From CSP1-4 sp963777975 (lineage in GTDB: Bacteria; Chloroflexota; Limnocylindria; Limnocylindrales; CSP1-4), in NCBI GenBank assembly GCA_963777975.1, contig CAVZSO010000013.1, positions 186,001 to 250,000 on the forward strand: a stretch of DNA of 64,000 nt, written 5' to 3'. Position 1 is the first letter of the stretch, and every line of letters starts with the position of its first letter. Positions 8,276 through 19,908 of this stretch are shown piece after piece. The translations under genes and the position numbers were made by a program. The notes under the pieces are model-generated. The model made no database searches and was not told the origin of the DNA. It worked only from the letters and a program-made list of their open reading frames with translations.

Positions 8276-11162
8276 GTGGTGTCAGCATCACGTTCGACGA
8301 AGCTCCCGAAGGGCGCCGTGGAGGCCCCGGCCGACGGCTTCGACTGGGACCTCACGGCACCCCTTCCCGAGTCGATGCCGGACGCCGCGACACCGATCGA
8401 CGAGCCAAGGCCGCGGCGCGGGCGTCGGGGCGGCAAACCCACGGCATCGCCCAAGGCACCCGGCGAGGCGCCCGACGTCGAGTGGTTCGGCTACATCGGC
8501 CCGTCGACCGCGTCGGCGGCCGAGACCGCCCCATCGGCGACCCCGAAGGCCGACCCGGAGACGATCGCCGCCGAGATCGTGGCGCGACTGAACCCGGAGC
8601 AGGCACGCGCGGTGACGACGACCAAGGGCCCGCTGCTCATCCTGGCCGGCGCCGGATCGGGCAAGACCCGCGTCCTCGCCCATCGGGTCGCCTACCTCAT
8701 CGGCGTCAAGGGCGTCCGGCCGTGGAACATCCTGGCCGTGACCTTCACCAACAAGGCGGCCGGCGAGATGCGCGAGCGCATCATCGGCCTGGTCGGCGAC
8801 GAGGCCGGGCGACAGGTCGCCATGGGCACCTTCCATAGCCTCTGTGCCCGGGTCCTGCGTCGCGACGGTCGCTCGATCGGCATCGATGCCCGTTTCACCG
8901 TCTACGACACCGACGACCAGACGAGCCTCATGAAGCAGGTCCTGCGCGAGCTCGACCTGGCGGCCAGCGGCGAGACCCGGCCGGCGGTGATGCTCGGCCA
9001 GGTGAGCCGCTGGAAGAACGACCTCGTCGAGCCGGCCGAAGCGACCGAGACCGCGCGCACGTACCACGAGCAGCTGGCGGCGCGCGCCTACGCCGCCTAC
9101 CAGGTCCGGTTGCGCAAGGCGGGCGGCCTGGACTTCGATGACCTGCTGAACGAGGCCGTCCGACTCTTCGAGCAGGCGCCAGACGTGCTCGCCACCTACC
9201 AGGACAAGTGGCGCTACCTCCACGTCGACGAGTACCAGGACACGAACCGAGCCCAATACCTCTGGGTCCGCCAGCTCGCCGCTCGCCACCACAACCTGGC
9301 GGTCGTCGGCGACGACGACCAGAGCATCTACAGCTGGCGTGGGGCGGACCTGCGCAACATCCTCGATTTCGAGCGCGACTACCCCAAGGCGACGGTGGTC
9401 AAGCTGGAGCAGAACTACCGTTCGACGCAGCTCATCCTCGACGCAGCGCACGCGGTCGTCTCCCGCAACGAGGGCCGCAAGGACAAGAAGCTCTGGACCC
9501 AGAACGACCGGGGTGTGCGCATCGAGCGCTTCGAGGCCGATCGCGAGGACGAGGAGGCGGAGTGGATCGCCCGCCAGATCGACGCGCTCGTCCAGGGTCG
9601 AGGCGCCGGCGGCTCGATCCTCGCTCGGCGGGCCGACGAGGGTGACGATCGCCTCTACCGATTGAAGGACATCGCGGTCATGTACCGCACGAATGCGCAG
9701 TCGCGAGCGATCGAGGAAGCGTGCCTCCGGTACGGCCTCCGCTACCAGCTCGTCGGCGGTACGCGGTTCTATCAGCGCCGCGAGGTCAAGGATGCCCTCG
9801 CCTACCTGCGGACGCTGCGCAACGACCGCGACGTGGCAGGCTTCGAGCGCATCCTCAACGTGCCCGCTCGCGGCATCGGCGACAAGACGCTGGAGCACCT
9901 GCGAACCGTGGCGGCGGCCAACGACGGCGACGTCTGGACGGCCATCCTGCTGACCATCGACGACCAGCAGGTGGCATCGCGCACGCGCCACGCCCTGACC
10001 ACGTTCGCCGAGCTGATCACGCGTCTCCGACGACGGGTCGGCCTGCTGGCCCTGCCCGAGCTCCTCGACGCGGTGCTCGAGGAGTCGGGCTACCGGGCGA
10101 TGCTCCACGATGGCTCCGAGGACGGCCAGGAGCGCTGGGACAACCTGCTCGAGCTGCGCGAGGTCGTCGGGCGCTATGCCGACCTGGCGCCGGAGGACGC
10201 CCTCGATCGGTTGCTCGAGGAGACCGCCCTGGTCGCCGACCAGGACGCCTACGACGCGTCGGACGACCGGGTCACGCTCATCACGCTGCACGCGGCGAAA
10301 GGGCTCGAGTTCGACGTCGTCTTCATCGCCGGGCTGGAGGAGGGCGTCTTCCCGCACAATCGCGCGCTGGACGACCCGCGACAGATGGAGGAGGAGCGGC
10401 GGCTCGCCTACGTCGGCCTGACGCGCGCTCGTCATCGGCTCTACCTGACCCACGCGGCACAACGGGCCACCTGGGGTCGCGGCGGCTTCTCCGTGCCCAG
10501 CCGCTTCCTGCTCGAGATCCCCGCCGAGCTGATGCACGGCCCACGCCTGGTCGTGGTCGACGAGGCGAGGACGACGACCAGCGGCCACCGGAGGAGCGGA
10601 CGGGCGGCCCGCTCGACCTCGATCTGGTCCTGGGGCGTCGAGCGACTGGCCGACTGCTGGAGCGGGAGCGCGGCCGGCCGGTCGGTCCACGGTCGCTGCC
10701 ACCGGGCGGTGGCTACGTCGAGGTGCCGCCGGGTGCGCCACGACCCGGCGAGGCGTTCCGGACCAGCCGAGACCTGGTCGCCAAGCGCGAGGCGTACTAC
10801 GGCGCGCACGCCTGGCCCGGTCGGGACGAGGGCCGACATCCCGGCTCCACGCACGTGCCGCCTGACGATCGACGCCTCGACGCCCATCCGTGCTGGCGCC
10901 CGACGACGACGGTGCCACGTCGGCAGGGCCCGAAAGCAGCGGATCGCCAGCACGGGGATTCGTGCCGCCGCCGCCCGTCGTGCCCGGCCAACGGCGATAT
11001 CGCGACGGGGCCCGTGTCCGCCACCACGCGTTCGGCGAAGGTCTGGTCGTCAGCTCGAAGCTGACCCGCGACGACGAGGAGGTCACCGTCGCCTTTCCGG
11101 ATCGTGGCGTGAAGACGCTCCTGGCCAGCATCGCGAACCTGGAGGTCCTCGAGCCGCGATAG
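8276..11162 (+). CDS. pcrA: UvrD/PcrA-type superfamily 1 DNA helicase
   Basis: This is an ATP-dependent 3'-5' helicase of nucleotide-excision repair and replication. An unusual ~95-residue Ala/Pro/Arg-rich extension precedes the helicase core. Motif I is AGAGSGKTR (about residue 124), motif II VDEYQDTNRAQY (about 317), motif III VVGDDDQSIYSWRGA and motif V LHAAKGLEFDVVF. The first frame runs sensibly to about 10560. The conserved tail continues in a second frame (GYVEVPPGAPRPGEAF) and ends in a third (VRHHAFGEGLVVSSK to NLEVLEPR, stop at 11162). That implies two lost bases, near 10565 and 10900. Confidence 0.9.
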
Positions 11163-11322
11163 CGAGCGTCAGCGCGCTGGGCTGGGATCCGCGGCCGCTG
11201 AAGGTACCCCCGTCAGGCGCGAAAGGGGCCATCGTCGGCTCGTGCCACGTAAGCGAGCATGGCGCTCCGCCCGAAGACCCCTCGCGATCCATCGAGGGGC
11301 GCCGGCTAGCACGAGGATCCTG

Positions 11323-12249
11323 ATGACCACGACATCACTCACCGACGCATTGCGCCGGCACAAGCCGCTGGCGATCATGCTGGCGCTGGCGCTCTCACTC
11401 GGTGCCGTCGGCATCGCGGGCGCTGCCTCAGCACCGTCGACGAAGGTCTTCTACGCCTGCGTCAACTCCTCGACCCGGCTCGTCCGACTGGTCGCTGCTT
11501 CAACGCACTGCCGGAGCGGCGAAGTGCGCCGCAGCTGGAACAAGGTCGGCCCGGTCGGCCCACAGGGCCTTCAGGGCCGCAAGGCCTTCAGGGCCTGCAA
11601 GGCCTTCAGGGCCTGCAAGGTCTCCAAGGGGAGCAGGGCCTGCAGGGTGAGCAGGGTCTCCAAGGAGAGCAGGGTCTGCAGGGTGAGCAGGGCCTCCAAG
11701 GTGAGCAGGGTGAGCAGGGTCTCCAAGGTGAGCAGGGCCTGCCAGGGTGAACAGGGCCTGCCGGGCGAGCAGGGTCTCCAAGGAGAACAAGGCCTGCAGG
11801 GTGAGCAAGGTGAAAAGGGTCTCCAAGGCGACCAGGGCCTGCAGGGTGAGCAGGGTCTCCAAGGAGAACAAGGCCTGCAGGGTGAGCAGGGCCTACCCGG
11901 CAAGGATGGTGCCGATGGTGCCGATGGTGCCGATGGTGCCGATGGCGCTGACGGTGCTGACGGCGCCCAGGGACCAGCCGGCTCGATCGGCTTCAGCCAT
12001 GTCGTCCACAGCGCGACGGTGTCACACGACAAGAACACGATCGAGGAGACCGTCTCGGTCTCGTGCGACAGCGGTGAGATCGCCCTCGGCGGCGGCGGTC
12101 TGATGACCACCACCGATTCGGCCGATACCATCCAGCTCAGTTCCTCGTATCCCAGCGATCCCAATACCTGGACCGTGACGGCTTCGGGCAAGGTCGCTCC
12201 AGGCAAGGTCTGGACGATCAGGGCATACGCGGTCTGCATGGCCAGCTGA
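11323..12249 (+). CDS. Secreted collagen-like Gly-X-Y repeat protein
   Basis: ATG 11323 opens a signal peptide (LAIMLALALSLGAVGIAGAA) and a short domain containing FYACVNSSTRLVRLVA and CRSGEVRRSWN, common ahead of bacterial collagen repeats. A Gly-X-Y tract follows (GEQGLQGEQGLPG units, then GAD units) and then a ~90-residue beta-rich C-terminal domain with two cysteines. Between about 11575 and 11745 the reading frame gives Lys/Arg/Ser-rich nonsense, while the GLQGEQ repeat continues in another frame, so two compensating indels are likely. The protein probably forms a surface or extracellular triple-helical stalk. It is a stand-alone gene closed by a strong terminator. Confidence 0.85.
   Translation: MTTTSLTDALRRHKPLAIMLALALSLGAVGIAGAASAPSTKVFYACVNSSTRLVRLVAASTHCRSGEVRRSWNKVGPVGPQGLQGRKAFRACKAFRACKVSKGSRACRVSRVSKESRVCRVSRASKVSRVSRVSKVSRACQGEQGLPGEQGLQGEQGLQGEQGEKGLQGDQGLQGEQGLQGEQGLQGEQGLPGKDGADGADGADGADGADGADGAQGPAGSIGFSHVVHSATVSHDKNTIEETVSVSCDSGEIALGGGGLMTTTDSADTIQLSSSYPSDPNTWTVTASGKVAPGKVWTIRAYAVCMAS
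11565..11970 (+). repeat. Gly-X-Y coding tandem repeat (9- and 18-bp periods)
   Basis: Reiterated GGTGAGCAGGGTCTCCAAG-type units of 9 and 18 bp run from about 11565 to 11895. A purer six-fold GATGGTGCC-type run lies at about 11910-11955. Unit changes at third positions show older divergence in the first part and recent expansion in the second. The opposite strand is stop-free over this tract as a by-product. Confidence 0.85.
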
Positions 12250-12284
12250 CCCGGAAGCGGCTTCGTCCGCATCCGAGACACGTT

Positions 12285-12316
12285 CGAAGACTGGGCGCGA
12301 CAGCGCCCAGTCTTCG
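12285..12316 (+). terminator. Terminator after the collagen-like gene
   Basis: Perfect 14-bp stem CGAAGACTGGGCGC / GCGCCCAGTCTTCG with a GACA loop, followed by CGTTCG. There is no long T-run, as is usual in this GC-rich window. Confidence 0.8.
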
Positions 12317-12436
12317 CGTTCGCGGGATCAGCGCGCTCGAGCCGTTCGACGCGGCCATCGTCCGCGGCTGGCGGCTGAACTGGACCTCGCGACTGTCCCG
12401 GGCGGACCGTGACGCAGCCGCTGGCTGAAGGTTCGG

Positions 12437-12442
12437 TATCCT
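12437..12442 (+). promoter_or_regulatory. -10 box of leaderless ligA
   Basis: TATCCT ends six nt before the GTG start at 12449 with no ribosome binding site between them. Confidence 0.5.
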
Positions 12443-12448
12443 CGACTC

Positions 12449-14572
12449 GTGACCGACCCGTCCATCGATCCGGCCGCCCGCGTGGCCGACCTGCGCGAGC
12501 AGATCGAGCGCGCCAACCGGCTCTACTACGAACGGGACGCTCCGGAGATCAGCGACGCCGAGTGGGACGCGCTGATGCGCGAGCTCCAGGAGCTCGAGGC
12601 CGACCACCCCGAGCTGGCGACGCCCGATTCGCCCACCCAGCGCGTCGGTGGCGCGCCGTCGGCGACCTTCGACGAGGTTCGCCACCGGACACCGATGTTG
12701 AGCCTCGGCAACGCCTTCGACCACGATGAGCTGCGGGCGTTCGACGCCCGCGTGCGAAAGGGCCTCGAGCTGCCTGCGGCGCCCGAGCCCGCCATGGAGC
12801 TGAGCTACATCGCCGAGCTCAAGATCGACGGCCTGGCCATCGCCTTGCGCTACGAACGTGGCCGCTTCGTCCAGGGTGCGACGCGGGGCGACGGCACGAC
12901 CGGCGAGGACGTGACGGCCAACCTGCGCACGATCAAGGCCGTTCCGGAGCGGTTGAGCGAACCGGTCGCGCTCGAGGCCAGGGGCGAGGTCTACATGCCG
13001 AAGGCCGAGTTCGCGCGCATCAATGGCGAGCGCGAGGAGGCCGGCCTGCCGCTGTATGCCAACCCGCGCAACACCGGCGCCGGTTCGCTGCGCCAGATCG
13101 ACCCCGCCGTCACCGCCAGCCGCGATCTCGCGGCCTGGGCGTACATCCTCATCGAGGACGGCCCCGATGGCCGGCCATCTGTCCAGACGCAGACCGCTGC
13201 GCTCGATCGGCTCGAGGCGCTCGGTTTCGCGGTCGAGGGCCATCGGGCCTCAGGGCTGGACATCGAAGGGGTCATCGCCTTCACCGAGTCGTGGCGCGAC
13301 GCGCGCCACGATCTGCCCTACGAGACCGACGGCGTCGTCGTCAAGGTCGATCGCTTCGACCAGCAGCGCCGCCTGGGCATGGTCTCGCGGGCTCCCCGCT
13401 GGGCGATCGCCTTCAAGTTCCCCCCGGAGCAGGTCGAGACGCTCGTCGAGGACATCGTGGCCTACGTCGGGCGGACCGGGACCCTGACGCCGGTCGCCCA
13501 CCTGCGCCCGACCAAGGTCGCCGGCTCGACCGTGGCCCGGGCAACGCTTCACAACCTCGACGAGGTCCGACGCAAGGACATCCGGGTCGGCGATCAGGTC
13601 ATCCTCCAGAAGGCAGGCGACGTCATCCCGGAGGTCGTCCGGCCGCTCGTGGAGCGCCGCACGGGCGCCGAGCGCGTCTGGGAGATGCCCGCCACCTGCC
13701 CCGTCTGCCATGCCGAGGTCGTCCAGGACGAAGGCGAGGTCCGTTACCGCTGCAGCAACCCGTTCTGCCCGGCCCAGGTCATCCAGGGTCTCGGGCACTT
13801 CGTCGGTCGGGGCGGTATGGACATCGAAGGGGCAGGCTGGCATGTCCTCGATCAGCTGCTCCAGCGCGGGTTGGTCGCCAGCCCCGCGGACATCTTCCGG
13901 CTGACCGTCGAGCAGCTCATCTCGCTGGAGCGCTTCGCCGAGAAGAGCGCCACCAACCTCTACGAGCGCATCCAGCGAGCCAGGATCAGGCCCCTGGCGC
14001 GCATCCTCAACGCCCTCGGCATCCGGCATGTCGGTTTCCAGACGGCGATCGACCTGGCCGATTGGATCGCCTCGCAGTGGCCACCCGACAAGGGGGAGTC
14101 CGACGCCGAATGGACCCGACGCGTGGCGGCCACGCTGGCCGAGACGCCCGCGGAGCGTTTCGAGGCCGTGCCGGGCATCGGGGCGACCGTGGCCGCAAGC
14201 ATCGGTCGATTCTTCGCCGACGATGTCACCGGCCGCCTGCTCCTCGACCTGGCCGATGCCGGCGTCGTGGCCGAGCGGCCCGAGCCACGGGCGGCGGCGG
14301 GGGAAGGCCCGCTGGCCGGCAAGACGCTCGTGGTCACCGGCTCGCTCGAGGGCTTCGATCGCCAGGGTGCCGAGGCGGCCATCCGCGCCGCGGGCGGCAA
14401 ACCGTCTGGCTCGGTCTCGCGCAAGACGGACTACCTCGTCGCCGGCGAGAGCGCGGGCTCCAAGCTCGCCAAGGCGCAGGAGCTCGGGGTCGCGATCCTC
14501 GACGAGGCCGGCTTCGTGCGGCTGCTGGCCGGTGATGAGCCGACCGACGTCGTGCCGCCCGATGCCGGCTGA
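12449..14572 (+). CDS. ligA: NAD-dependent DNA ligase LigA
   Basis: This 707-residue ligase seals nicks in replication and repair using NAD+. The adenylation Lys is in AELKIDGLAI (about residue 124). The N-terminal Ia domain has LYYERDAPEISDAEWD. An OB fold is followed by a four-Cys zinc finger (CPVC and CSNPFCPAQ, about 417-440), then helix-hairpin-helix repeats and a C-terminal BRCT domain (LVVTGSLEGFDRQGAEAAI). The gene is intact with standard family length. The GTG start is preceded directly by a -10 box, so a leaderless message is likely. Confidence 0.97.
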   Translation: MTDPSIDPAARVADLREQIERANRLYYERDAPEISDAEWDALMRELQELEADHPELATPDSPTQRVGGAPSATFDEVRHRTPMLSLGNAFDHDELRAFDARVRKGLELPAAPEPAMELSYIAELKIDGLAIALRYERGRFVQGATRGDGTTGEDVTANLRTIKAVPERLSEPVALEARGEVYMPKAEFARINGEREEAGLPLYANPRNTGAGSLRQIDPAVTASRDLAAWAYILIEDGPDGRPSVQTQTAALDRLEALGFAVEGHRASGLDIEGVIAFTESWRDARHDLPYETDGVVVKVDRFDQQRRLGMVSRAPRWAIAFKFPPEQVETLVEDIVAYVGRTGTLTPVAHLRPTKVAGSTVARATLHNLDEVRRKDIRVGDQVILQKAGDVIPEVVRPLVERRTGAERVWEMPATCPVCHAEVVQDEGEVRYRCSNPFCPAQVIQGLGHFVGRGGMDIEGAGWHVLDQLLQRGLVASPADIFRLTVEQLISLERFAEKSATNLYERIQRARIRPLARILNALGIRHVGFQTAIDLADWIASQWPPDKGESDAEWTRRVAATLAETPAERFEAVPGIGATVAASIGRFFADDVTGRLLLDLADAGVVAERPEPRAAAGEGPLAGKTLVVTGSLEGFDRQGAEAAIRAAGGKPSGSVSRKTDYLVAGESAGSKLAKAQELGVAILDEAGFVRLLAGDEPTDVVPPDAG

Positions 14573-14624
14573 GGCGCGACCGGCACCATCGGACGAGGAG
14601 AAGAGCCCGCGATCGCGCCTCAGG

Positions 14625-15326
14625 TCAGGTCGCCGGATCGTCCTTCCAGGCCACGATCGTCGGTCCGGCTGGGACGGGCTCGTCGGCTGCCTCGGCGGCC
14701 AGGGCGCCCCACTCATAGGTCCGACCAGACGCTGGCTCCGGCGGTCCGTCGTAGGGCGGCAGGTCGGCGCGCGCAGTGCCGATGTCATGCGTCGTGCCGG
14801 GGTCGCCACACTCCACCGATCGGGCGGGCAAACCGCCGCCGAGCAGGTCGGCCAGGAGCTCGTCGGGCATCCGATCGGGCGCCAGCTCGCGCAGGGTCTC
14901 GAGGGCCGAGACCGGCAGCAGGGCGGGCCAGCCTTCGGCACCCTGGAAGGCTGGACGGAGCAGCTCGTCAGGGTGGGCTCCATGCGCCTCGATGAGGCTG
15001 GTCAGCGTCTCGGGATCGACCCAGGCCATGCGCGCCGGCCAGACGAGGGCGGCATCGGTCTCGGCGACGAGGCCGAGCGCGACGTCGATGCCGCGACAGA
15101 TCTGCCCGACGGGGCCAGCCGCGGGCGGAGCGGGCTCGGCGAGCGTGGCCGTCGACCCCGCGAGCGCCTCGGCGACCGCGCCGTCCGGATCCGCCGCGAC
15201 CACCACGACCGGCACGCCACCGCCCGACCAGGCGACCTCTGCCAACCGACGGACCAATGGACGGCCGTCGATCTCGCGGACGGCGCCCTCGGGCGTGGCG
15301 GAGAGGATGACGGCGGCGACGGTCAT
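14625..15326 (-). CDS. MobA-like nucleotidyltransferase-family protein
   Basis: The 233-residue protein has an N-terminal Rossmann-like VAAVILSATPEGAVREIDGRPLVRRL, a degenerate form of the GGxSxRMGxxK nucleotide-binding signature of MobA-like NTP transferases. The second strand VPVVVVAADP and LVWPARMAWVDPETL, at the position of the metal-binding Asp, follow. Loss of the Gly/Arg/Lys signature makes catalytic activity doubtful. Molybdenum cofactor or sugar-nucleotide work is only a family-level guess. A -10-like TAGCAT (15338-15333) sits six nt before the ATG. The gene is convergent with ligA. Confidence 0.6.
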   Translation of the reverse strand: MTVAAVILSATPEGAVREIDGRPLVRRLAEVAWSGGGVPVVVVAADPDGAVAEALAGSTATLAEPAPPAAGPVGQICRGIDVALGLVAETDAALVWPARMAWVDPETLTSLIEAHGAHPDELLRPAFQGAEGWPALLPVSALETLRELAPDRMPDELLADLLGGGLPARSVECGDPGTTHDIGTARADLPPYDGPPEPASGRTYEWGALAAEAADEPVPAGPTIVAWKDDPAT

Positions 15327-15438
15327 GGGCCGATGCTACCAGCCGCTCGCCGGCCAGGCCGTGTCGGAGGGTCGGCGTCGCGGGGAGGGACACGGACGTG
15401 GCCACGTCCCTCCGCATCCCTGTGCGGGAATCAGCTCG

Positions 15439-15948
15439 TCACGTCTGGTGGCGCCGTCGCAGCATCAGCCAGCCACCGCCGATGATCATGGCCACTGCCA
15501 CCAGAATGCTCAGCCAGCGCAATGCGTCTGGCTGGCCGAGCGCCAGGAAGAGGGCTACCGTCCCCAGGATCGCCGCTGGGATGAACGGCCAGGGATGGGC
15601 CTCGTCGAGGTGCAAGACGTAGGCCAGGATGCCGACGGCCGCGAAACCGATCGCCAGAGCACCGACGACCAGGGCGCCGGTCGTCATGCCCTGGATGACG
15701 TACGGTGTGAGCGCTACACCGACGCCGAGCCCGGTCAGGATCCCGCCGGGGACCAGGAAGCCGTAGGCCCGCGTGAACGCGAAGGCCGCCAGGAAGACGA
15801 GACCGAGCGCGAGCACGACGTAGAGCCCGATGTCCGGCAGCACATACGTGCCAAGCATCAGGACCCCGACAGCGATGAGCACGAGGCCGCCGATCCAAGG
15901 CGCCTCGCGCCGATGCATGGTGTGTTGCATGAGGTGGTACCTCCCCAT
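15439..15948 (-). CDS. Small multi-pass membrane protein
   Basis: This 169-residue protein has about six hydrophobic helices (WIGGLVLIAVGVLMLG, LYVVLALGLVFLAAFAF, GALVVGALAIGFAAVG, LSILVAVAMIIGGGWLML) joined by short loops and ends in RRRHQT. Alternating helices separated by Gly resemble DUF5668/LiaF-type membrane modules, but no soluble domain follows. AGGTACCACCTCATG near the start gives a weak ribosome binding site for an internal Met at residue 7, so the true start may be there. No function can be given. The gap to the hydrolase gene at 16111 holds nothing recognisable. Confidence 0.6.
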   Translation of the reverse strand: MGRYHLMQHTMHRREAPWIGGLVLIAVGVLMLGTYVLPDIGLYVVLALGLVFLAAFAFTRAYGFLVPGGILTGLGVGVALTPYVIQGMTTGALVVGALAIGFAAVGILAYVLHLDEAHPWPFIPAAILGTVALFLALGQPDALRWLSILVAVAMIIGGGWLMLRRRHQT

Positions 15949-16110
15949 CTGGGACGCACGCTGGAACCACGACGAGCCTGCGCCCCCGGGCTCGCCACGC
16001 CAAGGGCCACAGGTCCCGACGGACGACCTGCGAGTATCAGGGTCGCGTGCGCGCCTGCGTCCCCAGCGGGTCGTACGCGCCGACTGCGCGCCGCGCGAGC
16101 CCGGCTCCGT

Positions 16111-16941
16111 CTAATGCCCGACGGCTTCCAGGACGTCGAGCGTGGCGGCCACCACCTGGACCTGCTGCTCCGCTCGCGAGATGGTCGCGGGCGGGTCGTT
16201 CGGCTGGCCGGCATACCAACCCATCTGCTCGTGGTTGCCGCCTTCGATGGGCACGAACGTCGTCGCGGCGGGCAGCTTGGCCTTCGTCTCCGCGCTGGTC
16301 ATGCGCTCCATGCCCGCGTCGAGCGTGCCGAAGATGGAGCTCGTGACGAGGTCGGCGCCCGAGATGTCTTCCGACGGGTAGGAGGCCCAGAGCGCGAGGC
16401 CGTCGACGGTGTCCCGGTGATCGGCGGCATAGCCGGCTGCCATCACGCCACCGAGTGAGTGGCCCCCGATGACCCAGGTCGTGACCTCAGGATGGGCGGC
16501 TTGGATGTCGGCTGCGGCGTTGCCGTCGAGGATGGCGAGGGCGAGCGGCATGTCGGCGATGTACGTAGGGTAGCCGGCATTCGCGATGGCCTGAGCCGCA
16601 GGCGCATACGCCGCTGCGGGTACCTTGGCGCCCGGGTAAAAGATGAAGCCGGTCGCGGCGCCGGTGGCGGAAGTGTCCGTCGGCGTGAAGGCCAGCCAGT
16701 CGCCCTCGTCGGCGTAGGTCACCCCATCGGTGCTGGCCAGGGCAGCCGTGGCCTCGGGCAGCAGCGGTTGTGGCGTCACGTAGATAGCACCGCCGACGAC
16801 GACCAGCAGCGCGGCGATGAGCAGGACGGCGGCCAGGATGCGGGGCCAGCGGCGCCTGCGCGGCACCGCGTTCGGGCTATGGGCGTGCGGGGCGACCGCA
16901 TCGGAGGCATGGGCAGCCAGGGTCGGCTGGTCGGTCGTCAT
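16111..16941 (-). CDS. Membrane-anchored alpha/beta hydrolase
   Basis: ATG 16941 gives 276 residues. A short cytoplasmic stretch is followed by one transmembrane helix (ILAAVLLIAALLVVVGGAIY) and an extracytoplasmic alpha/beta hydrolase domain. The nucleophile elbow is GGHSLGG (Ser), with a likely acid later and His in EGGNHEQMGWY. Substitution of the oxyanion region by IFYPGAKVPAAAY matches a dienelactone-hydrolase-like family often annotated as alpha/beta hydrolase. TACCAT at 16956-16951 is a possible -10 nine nt upstream of the start. The gene is divergent from typA. Substrate unknown. Confidence 0.75.
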   Translation of the reverse strand: MTTDQPTLAAHASDAVAPHAHSPNAVPRRRRWPRILAAVLLIAALLVVVGGAIYVTPQPLLPEATAALASTDGVTYADEGDWLAFTPTDTSATGAATGFIFYPGAKVPAAAYAPAAQAIANAGYPTYIADMPLALAILDGNAAADIQAAHPEVTTWVIGGHSLGGVMAAGYAADHRDTVDGLALWASYPSEDISGADLVTSSIFGTLDAGMERMTSAETKAKLPAATTFVPIEGGNHEQMGWYAGQPNDPPATISRAEQQVQVVAATLDVLEAVGH

Positions 16942-17036
16942 CGGGAGTCGATGGTAGCGGCTGTGCGACAATGGACATCTCCCGACCCGCACCGCGGTCC
17001 GGCCGCGCCTCGCCCGCCACAGGAACGAACCACCAC

Positions 17037-18947
<1,911 letters not shown>

Positions 18948-18985
18948 AACCGCACGCGCACCGGCACCGGGCGCATCATCCTCGG

Positions 18986-19908
18986 ATGATCATCGTGGCC
19001 GGCGAGGCGCTCATCGACCGCATCGTCGAGCCGGACGGGCGCGCGGTCGCGCGTCCCTGGTGGGGGGCCTTTCAACACGGCGCGGACCATCGGTCGCCTG
19101 GGCGGGGAGGTCGCCTTCCTCGGCCGCCTTTCGACCGATCGTTCCGGGATCGCGCTGCGCTCGGCGCTCGCCGCCGACGGCGTCGACCTGCGCTGGGTCG
19201 TCTCGACCGATGACGCCGACGACGGAGGCGATCGCCGAGCTGGATGCTCATGGCGTCGCGTCCTATCGCTTCCAGCTCGACGGAACCGCCGCACCCGGTC
19301 TCGAGCTCGCGATGTCCTCGGCGCGATGCGCTCGGATCCGGAGGCCATCCACATCGGCAGCCTCGGGCTGGCCGTCGAGCCGATCGCCTCGGCGCTCGAA
19401 GCGGGCATCGCGGCCATCGGACCCACGACCCTGGTGATGGTCGATCCGAACTGCCGATCGCAGGCCATCGTCGACCGCGAGGCGTACCTCGAACGCCTGC
19501 GTCGCGTCCTGTCGCGAGCCGATGTCGTCAAGCTCAGCGCGGACGATCTGCGCCTACATCACGCCCGAGCTGTCCCCGGACGCCGCCGCCAGGGCGCTGC
19601 TGGCCCTTGGGCCGACCGTCGTCCTGCTGACCGACGGGTCTCGGCCGGTCCGCGTCATCGGCCGACGGACGACCTTCGACGTCGAGGTGCCCGCGGTCGA
19701 GGTCGTCGACACCGTCGGCGCTGGTGATGCCTTCGGAGGCGCGTTTCTGGCGCGGTTCATGGAACGCAGCGGTGCACGTGCCGGCCTCGGCGATGAGACG
19801 ATCCTCCGCGACGCGGTGAGCGTGGCCGTCGCTGTGGCGGCTGAGACATGCCAGCGGACCGGTGCCGACCCGCCTCGACGCGGCGAGATCGCCTGGCCCC
19901 TCGTCTAG
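18986..19908 (+). CDS. PfkB-family sugar kinase, frame broken four times
   Basis: Joined across frames, the gene gives a normal ~305-residue ribokinase-fold protein. It reads MIIVAGEALIDRIVE, then (from 19059) GGPFNTARTIGRLGGEVAFLG, then TTEAIAELDAHGVASYRF, then (from 19326) MRSDPEAIHIGSLGLAVEPI, and finally the anion hole and catalytic base DTVGAGDAFGGAF in the last frame to the stop at 19908. Breaks lie near 19060, 19215, 19320 and 19550. The motifs suit fructokinase- or ribokinase-type ATP-dependent phosphorylation. Four breaks in 900 bp could mark a genuine pseudogene, but all conserved motifs survive. Confidence 0.75.

Noticed and set aside
4444..11131. Very long minus-strand open frames opposite groEL (667 codons) and pcrA (947 codons)
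   Set aside because: They are antisense to well-conserved genes, have Asp/Leu/Val/Gly/Arg-biased composition without motifs, and arise because high-GC codon use leaves few stops on the opposite strand.
11565..11970. CRISPR-like or satellite array
   Set aside because: Units are 9-18 bp with no unique spacers, and they encode Gly-X-Y collagen repeats in frame; there are no cas genes.
18986..19908. Programmed ribosomal frameshifting in the PfkB gene or alaS
   Set aside because: There are no slippery heptamers or conserved pseudoknots at the breaks, shifts occur in both directions, and the same kind of break hits many unrelated genes.
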